A DNA stretch of 64,000 bases from JAWKJY01 sp041393535 (lineage in GTDB: Bacteria > Actinomycetota > Thermoleophilia > Gaiellales > Gaiellaceae): assembly GCA_041393535.1 (NCBI GenBank), contig JAWKJY010000006.1:212006-276005 (forward strand), given 5' to 3'. The notes beneath the pieces were generated by a model, which did not search any database, had not been told where the DNA came from, and was given only the letters and a program-made list of their open reading frames with translations. A program made the translations under genes and the position numbers. This document shows, in pieces, positions 60,111 to 64,000 of this stretch (positions are counted from its first letter, which is position 1; every line of letters begins with the position of its first letter).

Positions 60111-61163
60111 ATGAGCCGAGATACGGAGTTCAGCCAGATCGAGGACGCGAGCGAGGCGCCGGTGCCCCTTGGCCGCGGCCGTCTGGTCGACGAGGGCAGC
60201 CGGCAGACGTGGCCGATGCCGGCAGTCCAGTCACGCCGCCCGCCTCGATCCAGGCCGAGCGCGTCCTGCGTCGGCGCGCCGAGCGCCCGACCGGGTGGCG
60301 CGGCCTCGTCGCTCGCGCCTCGCTCGGCGCCTTGTCCCTGGCCCGACTCGCGCCGAGGCGCGCGAGCGCGAGCTGTTCGCGCTGGCGAAGACGCCGATCG
60401 CGGGCGCACGGACGGTCGTCTTCGTCTCGCGGGAAGGGGCGGCGTCGGCAAGACGACGACCTGCCTCCTCGCTGGTCACACCTTCGCGAGCTGCCGTGGC
60501 GATCGGGTCGTCGCGCTCGACGCGAGCCCGGACGCCGGCACGCTCGCCGACCGGCTCCGCCGCGACACCCACGAGACCGTCGGGACGCTCCTGCGGGACG
60601 GGCTCCGGGTCGAGCGGTACGCCGACGTCCGCGCCTACACCTCCCAGGCGCCGAGTCGGCTGGAGGCGATCGCGGGCGACGACGGCCCCGCGGTCACGCA
60701 GGCGCTCGGGGAGGCGCAGATCACCGCGCTGATCGGCCTCCTCGAGCGCCACTACACGTTGCTGCTCCTCGACACCCAGGCCGGCCTGCTCACTCCGGCG
60801 GCCAGGGCGGCACTCGACTGCGCCGACCAGCTCGTGGTCGTCTCGCCTGCCGCGCTCGACGGGGCGCACGCCGCCGGATCCACGCTCGACTGGCTCGCCG
60901 TGAACGGCCATGCCGTCCTCGCGGAGCAGGCCGTGGCCGTCGTCAACGGCATCCCGCACCGGCACGACGACATCGACGTCGACCGGATCGAGGAGCACTT
61001 CCGGGCGCGTTGCCGGAGCTGCGTCCGGCTCCCGTTCGACCCGCACCTCGGCACGGGCACCGAGGTCGACCCGGCCCGGCTCCGCCCCGCCACCCGGCGC
61101 GCCTGCCTCGAGCTGGCCGCCGCGATCGCCACCGGCTTCACGACCCCAAGGAGGCATCGATGA
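60111..61163 (+). CDS. ParA/MinD-like ATPase of the transfer operon (frameshifted N-terminus)
   Basis: ATG 60111 follows AGGAGG. The N-terminal third needs two frame changes ('PASIQAERVLRRRAERPTGW', 'ELFALAKTPIAGARTVVFVS'). From 'GRGGVGKTTTCLLAGHTFA' (Walker A, KGGVGKTTT type) the frame is intact: 'VVALDASPDAGTLADRLRRD', 'YTLLLLDTQAGLLTPAARAA' (Walker B), 'QAVAVVNGIPHRHDDIDVDR'. Such ATPases head actinobacterial conjugation operons and may position the machinery. An AT-rich 70-base stretch upstream holds the divergent promoters. Confidence 0.72.
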   Translation: MSRDTEFSQIEDASEAPVPLGRGRLVDEGSRQTWPMPAVQSRRPPRSRPSASCVGAPSARPGGAASSLAPRSAPCPWPDSRRGARARAVRAGEDADRGRTDGRLRLAGRGGVGKTTTCLLAGHTFASCRGDRVVALDASPDAGTLADRLRRDTHETVGTLLRDGLRVERYADVRAYTSQAPSRLEAIAGDDGPAVTQALGEAQITALIGLLERHYTLLLLDTQAGLLTPAARAALDCADQLVVVSPAALDGAHAAGSTLDWLAVNGHAVLAEQAVAVVNGIPHRHDDIDVDRIEEHFRARCRSCVRLPFDPHLGTGTEVDPARLRPATRRACLELAAAIATGFTTPRRHR

Positions 61164-61468
61164 CCATCCGCCCGTCCTCGCTCCTGCTCGCCGCAACGAA
61201 CCTCGGCGGCGACCCGAACGCCACCGGGCTGCCGGGCAGCAGCGCGCTGCAGCAGCTCGTCTCCGGCGTCGCCTTCTGGGCGCTGCTCGCCGCGCTCGCC
61301 GGCCTGCTGATCTCGGCGGCCGTCTGGGCGCTGTCGAGCCACTCGGGCAACTACCACCACGCCTCGGTCGGCCGGCGCGGGACGATCATCAGCGCCGTCG
61401 CCGCCCTGCTGATCGGCGCGGCGCCCGCGATCGTCGCGTTCTTCGAGGACCTCGGGAACGGGGTCTAG
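61160..61468 (+). CDS. DUF6112-like small membrane protein (VirB2-like)
   Basis: ATG 61160 overlaps the ParA stop and has AAGGAGG at 7-nt spacing. The 102-aa product has a short N-terminal part ('LAATNLGGDPNATGLPGSSA') and two spans ('VAFWALLAALAGLLISAAVW', 'IISAVAALLIGAAPAIVAFF'). The family is found in actinobacterial conjugation clusters in the position of a pilin or VirB2/3-like subunit. Confidence 0.75.
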   Translation: MTIRPSSLLLAATNLGGDPNATGLPGSSALQQLVSGVAFWALLAALAGLLISAAVWALSSHSGNYHHASVGRRGTIISAVAALLIGAAPAIVAFFEDLGNGV

Positions 61469-61470
61469 CG

Positions 61471-62196
61471 ATGCGCCTCCCCTCCCTCCCCCGGCCGGCG
61501 CGCGCGACGGCCCTGCTCGTCCTGGTCACGCTCGTCCTGCTCGCCTTCGGGCTCGCCATCGTCCTGCGCTCGACCGACCCTCCCTCGCGCGCGAGCGACC
61601 CGCTCACCCGGCTGCCGAGGGTCGAGACCGACACGCGGGCGACCGAGCCCGGCCCCGACCTGCCGGCGGCGCTCACCGTCCCCGCTCCACCCGCGCCGGT
61701 GGCTGCGAGCGATCCCGTCGAGACGGCGGTCGCGTTCGTCGAGGCCTTCGGCGGCGAGGCACTGCTCGACCCCGAGCAGCAGCGCGCGCTCGTCGCACGC
61801 TTCGCCAGCTCCGACACAGCGGACACGCTCGCCTCGACGCTCGATGCGGCGGCCCGGCTCGTCCGGTCGCGGCTCGGCGTCGACAGCGTTCCCGCGCCGC
61901 GCGTGATCCTGCGTGCCGTCCCGATCGGCGTCCGGCTCGAGCGGCGCGGCGAGACGGAGGCGCAGGTCGCCGTCTGGTACGTCGGCCTCGTCGGCAGCGG
62001 CGCGACCGTCGACCCGCAGCAGTTCTGGCAGACGGAGACGCTGACGCTCGTCGCCGACGGGACCGGCTGGCGCGTCCGCTCGTTCAGCAGCCAGCCCGGG
62101 CCGACGCCGCCGCTGCCCACGACGGCCACCGCGAGCGACGCCTCGACGCTGTTCGACGCGGTGCCACGCTTCGAGGAGATCGACCGTGCCTCGTAG
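61471..62196 (+). CDS. VirB8/TcpC-like transfer protein
   Basis: This 241-aa protein has an N-terminal anchor ('ATALLVLVTLVLLAFGLAIV') and a Pro-rich linker. A periplasmic-side NTF2-like domain follows ('VETAVAFVEAFGGEALLDPE', 'AQVAVWYVGLVGSGATVDPQ', 'TLTLVADGTGWRVRSFSSQP'), the fold of VirB8 and TcpC proteins that scaffold the channel. It overlaps the next gene by 11 bases. Confidence 0.72.
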   Translation: MRLPSLPRPARATALLVLVTLVLLAFGLAIVLRSTDPPSRASDPLTRLPRVETDTRATEPGPDLPAALTVPAPPAPVAASDPVETAVAFVEAFGGEALLDPEQQRALVARFASSDTADTLASTLDAAARLVRSRLGVDSVPAPRVILRAVPIGVRLERRGETEAQVAVWYVGLVGSGATVDPQQFWQTETLTLVADGTGWRVRSFSSQPGPTPPLPTTATASDASTLFDAVPRFEEIDRAS

Positions 62197-63505
62197 GCTC
62201 GCCCTCCTGCTCGCAGGCGCACTCGCCGCCGTGGCGCTCGCGCTCGGCGCGGCCGGCGCGAGCGCGCCGCCGGCCCAGGCCGGGATCGGCCTCCCGTCCC
62301 CGTGCGACCTGCCGATCGTCGATGGCATCTGCGGCGTCATCGGCGGCGTCGCCGACGCCGCCGGCGACGCGATCATGCGCGGCGTCACCTCCTGGGTGAC
62401 GAACGCGGCCGTCTGGGTCACCGGCAAGGTCGGCGCGCTGATCGAGGCGACGACCACGCCCGACCTGAGCGCCGGCTGGTTCGAGAGCCAGTACGGCGCG
62501 ATGGTCGCCGTCGCCGGCTCGCTCGCCCTGCTGCTGCTCGTCCTCTCCGTCGTCCAGGCGGTGATGCGACAGGACGTGAACGTCCTCCTGCGGTCGGCGT
62601 TCGGGTACCTGCCGCTCGCGTTCGTCCTCGCCGCCGCGGCGGCCGCGGCGACGGGGCTGCTCGTCGCGGTCTCGGACGGGCTCGCGAGCACCGTCGTCCA
62701 CGGGCTCGGCACCGAGTCGGACAACCTGCTCCAGGCGGTCGGCGATGCGTACAAGCACGCGCTCGACGAGAGCGGCGGCGACGCGATCCCGCTGTTCGGG
62801 ATCTTCCTCGGCGCGATCGTGCTCGCGATCGGCGCGTTCGTCCTCTGGATCGAGATGGTGATCCGCGACGCGTCGATCTACATCTGCGTCTTCTTCCTGC
62901 CGCTCACCTTCGTCGCGATGGTCTGGCCAGCGACCGGCCGCTGGGCGCGCCGGCTCGTCGAGCTGCTCGTCGCGATCGTGCTCGCGAAGTTCGTCATCGT
63001 CGCGATCCTCAGCCTCGCGAGCGCCGCGATCACCGGCAGCGGCGTGACCGAGGGCGACGGCAACACGTTCGAGCGGATGATCGCCGGCGCAGCGCTGCTC
63101 GTCCTCGCCGCCTGGTCGCCCTTCGCCCTGCTGCGGCTCGTCCCGATGATGGAGAGCGCCGCCGGGAACGTCCTCGGCCAGCGCGCGGCCGCCGGTCGCG
63201 CGGCCGGCGCCGTCGGCGTCCAGTCGCCCGCCGCGTACGTCCGGCAGGCGATCGAGCGCTCGTCGCGCCAGTCCTCGTCCCAGCGAACGCGCAGCGAGGC
63301 CGCTACGGTCGCCGCCGCCGCCGGCGCCTACGGAGGCGCCGCCGTGGCCGGGAGCCGACCGAGACGCGACGCCGCAGCACCGCCGGGGGGCGGCGCAACC
63401 GGCGGCGGAGCGCGAGCAGGCACCGCGCCCGGGGACGCTGCCGCGCCGACGGCCATCCGCCGCCGGCCCGACCGGGGCACGCGCGATCGAGGCGGTGACC
63501 GGTGA
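62186..63505 (+). CDS. VirB6/TrbL-like channel protein
   Basis: This 439-aa protein starts at GTG 62186. A signal-like start is followed by 'LPSPCDLPIVDGICGVIGGV' and amphipathic helices. Five to six spans come next ('GSLALLLLVLSVVQAVM', 'IFLGAIVLAIGAFVLWIEMV', 'IYICVFFLPLTFVAMVWPAT', 'VELLVAIVLAKFVIVAILSL', 'IAGAALLVLAAWSPFALLRL'). A disordered Ala/Gly/Arg tail ends it. This is the polytopic inner channel subunit of type IV secretion. Confidence 0.8.
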   Translation: MPRRLALLLAGALAAVALALGAAGASAPPAQAGIGLPSPCDLPIVDGICGVIGGVADAAGDAIMRGVTSWVTNAAVWVTGKVGALIEATTTPDLSAGWFESQYGAMVAVAGSLALLLLVLSVVQAVMRQDVNVLLRSAFGYLPLAFVLAAAAAAATGLLVAVSDGLASTVVHGLGTESDNLLQAVGDAYKHALDESGGDAIPLFGIFLGAIVLAIGAFVLWIEMVIRDASIYICVFFLPLTFVAMVWPATGRWARRLVELLVAIVLAKFVIVAILSLASAAITGSGVTEGDGNTFERMIAGAALLVLAAWSPFALLRLVPMMESAAGNVLGQRAAAGRAAGAVGVQSPAAYVRQAIERSSRQSSSQRTRSEAATVAAAAGAYGGAAVAGSRPRRDAAAPPGGGATGGGARAGTAPGDAAAPTAIRRRPDRGTRDRGGDR

Positions 63506-64000
63506 GCGCGCCGGAGCAGCGCCGCTACCGCTTCGGCCCGCTCGAGCGGCGCAGCGTGATCGGCTCGCTCCGCGTCACCCAGGTCGCGGTGCTCGCCGTC
63601 AGCCTCGGCACCGGCGTCGTCCTGATGCGCACGCTCGCGAGCGGCGCGGGCGTCGCCGCCGCGCTCGTCGTCGTCCTCGCCGCCGCGGCCTTCTGCTTCT
63701 GGCCCGTCGCCGGACGGACGAGCGAGGAGTGGCTCCCGGTCGGCCTGCGCTACGCCTCGCGGCTGCTGCGCGGCCGCACCCGGTCGATCTCGCGCGAGCC
63801 GCAGCAGGGCGTCGTCGCAACCGACGGCGACCACGCTCGTCCCACGCCCGAGCTGCCGGCCGCCTGCGCCGACCTCGAGCTGCTGACGACGTACCTCGGC
63901 GGCGAGCCGGTCGGCGTGCTCAAGGACCGCCGGCAGCGCACCTACACCGCCGCCCTGGCGGTGCGCGTCACCTCGTTCGGACTGCTCGACCGCGCCGAGC
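63502..64000 (+). CDS. SCO6880-like transfer protein, 3' partial
   Basis: GTG 63502 overlaps the previous stop. The visible 166 residues begin 'RYRFGPLERRSVIGSLRVTQ', followed by two spans ('VAVLAVSLGTGVVLMRTLAS', 'VAAALVVVLAAAAFCFWPVA') and a cytosolic start ('WLPVGLRYASRLLRGRTRSI', 'VGVLKDRRQRTYTAALAVRV'). This is the PrgI-like N-terminus of SCO6880 proteins, usually followed by the VirB4 ATPase. The gene runs off the window. Confidence 0.8.
   Translation, partial: MSAPEQRRYRFGPLERRSVIGSLRVTQVAVLAVSLGTGVVLMRTLASGAGVAAALVVVLAAAAFCFWPVAGRTSEEWLPVGLRYASRLLRGRTRSISREPQQGVVATDGDHARPTPELPAACADLELLTTYLGGEPVGVLKDRRQRTYTAALAVRVTSFGLLDRAE

Larger units (their letters stand above)
44147..64000. mobile_element. 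Integrative (probably conjugative) element at tRNA-Arg, right end outside window
   Basis: It starts at the tRNA-Arg 3' end with integrase, excisionase and primase. It carries a transfer-type muramidase at 49-50 kb and a type IV secretion operon from 60.1 kb to the edge. Between are an HTH/NTase pair, AbiE, an M20 peptidase, a membrane sensor and a PLD-containing cassette. The right attachment copy of the tRNA end is not in the window, so one element or two nested elements cannot be told apart. Confidence 0.6.

Overview
The window is about 70% GC with actinobacterial traits: a NucS mismatch endonuclease, many GTG starts, and DUF6112/SCO6880-type conjugation genes. The best guess is an actinomycetote, possibly of the Thermoleophilia/Solirubrobacterales type; the order is an inference. 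The chromosome is visible at the left edge (about 1-4.4 kb) and at two tRNA genes (43.93-44.15 kb). The left part holds a secreted glycoside hydrolase (5' end outside the window), nucS, a family 2 glycosyltransferase, a Tat-exported ferritin-like protein and a lipoprotein.

From about 4.43 to 43.97 kb lies a siphovirus-type prophage of about 39.5 kb in the 3' half of tRNA-His(GTG). A 21-bp perfect repeat of the tRNA sits at both ends. The late genes run leftward from about 28.7 to 5.9 kb: small DNA-binding and regulatory proteins, HNH, terminase, portal, protease, HK97 capsid, connectors, tail tube, chaperones, tape measure, Dit, tail fibres, holin-like peptides and a CHAP endolysin. A control region lies at 30-34 kb: divergent HTH genes around a 24-bp palindrome, and a second divergent promoter with repeated TAGAC half-sites. 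The early genes run rightward: a replication initiator with four internal iterons, a second muralytic enzyme, a DNA methyltransferase, a Gp37/Gp68-like protein, excisionase and integrase. A Ku gene lies among them on the opposite strand, and several membrane proteins look like morons.

Seventy bases beyond tRNA-His, a second integrative element starts at the 3' end of tRNA-Arg(TCT) and runs off the right edge. It holds integrase, excisionase, a DnaG-like primase, a small Lsr2-like protein, a transfer-type peptidoglycan hydrolase, and from 60 kb a type IV secretion operon (ParA-like ATPase, DUF6112, VirB8-like, VirB6/TrbL-like, SCO6880-like). Between these lies a probable defence island: an HTH/nucleotidyltransferase pair, an AbiE pair whose toxin carries a WYL-like extension, and a two- or three-gene cassette with a phospholipase-D nuclease motif at 55.2-59.3 kb. 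An M20 peptidase and a membrane sensor remnant are interspersed.

Many reading frames are broken by single-base indels, including genes a phage cannot lose. Some indels sit in G/C homopolymers, and some pairs compensate each other within one gene. Part of this is probably sequencing error, so apparent pseudogenes should be read with caution. Frameshift positions are estimates made by following protein similarity across frames.
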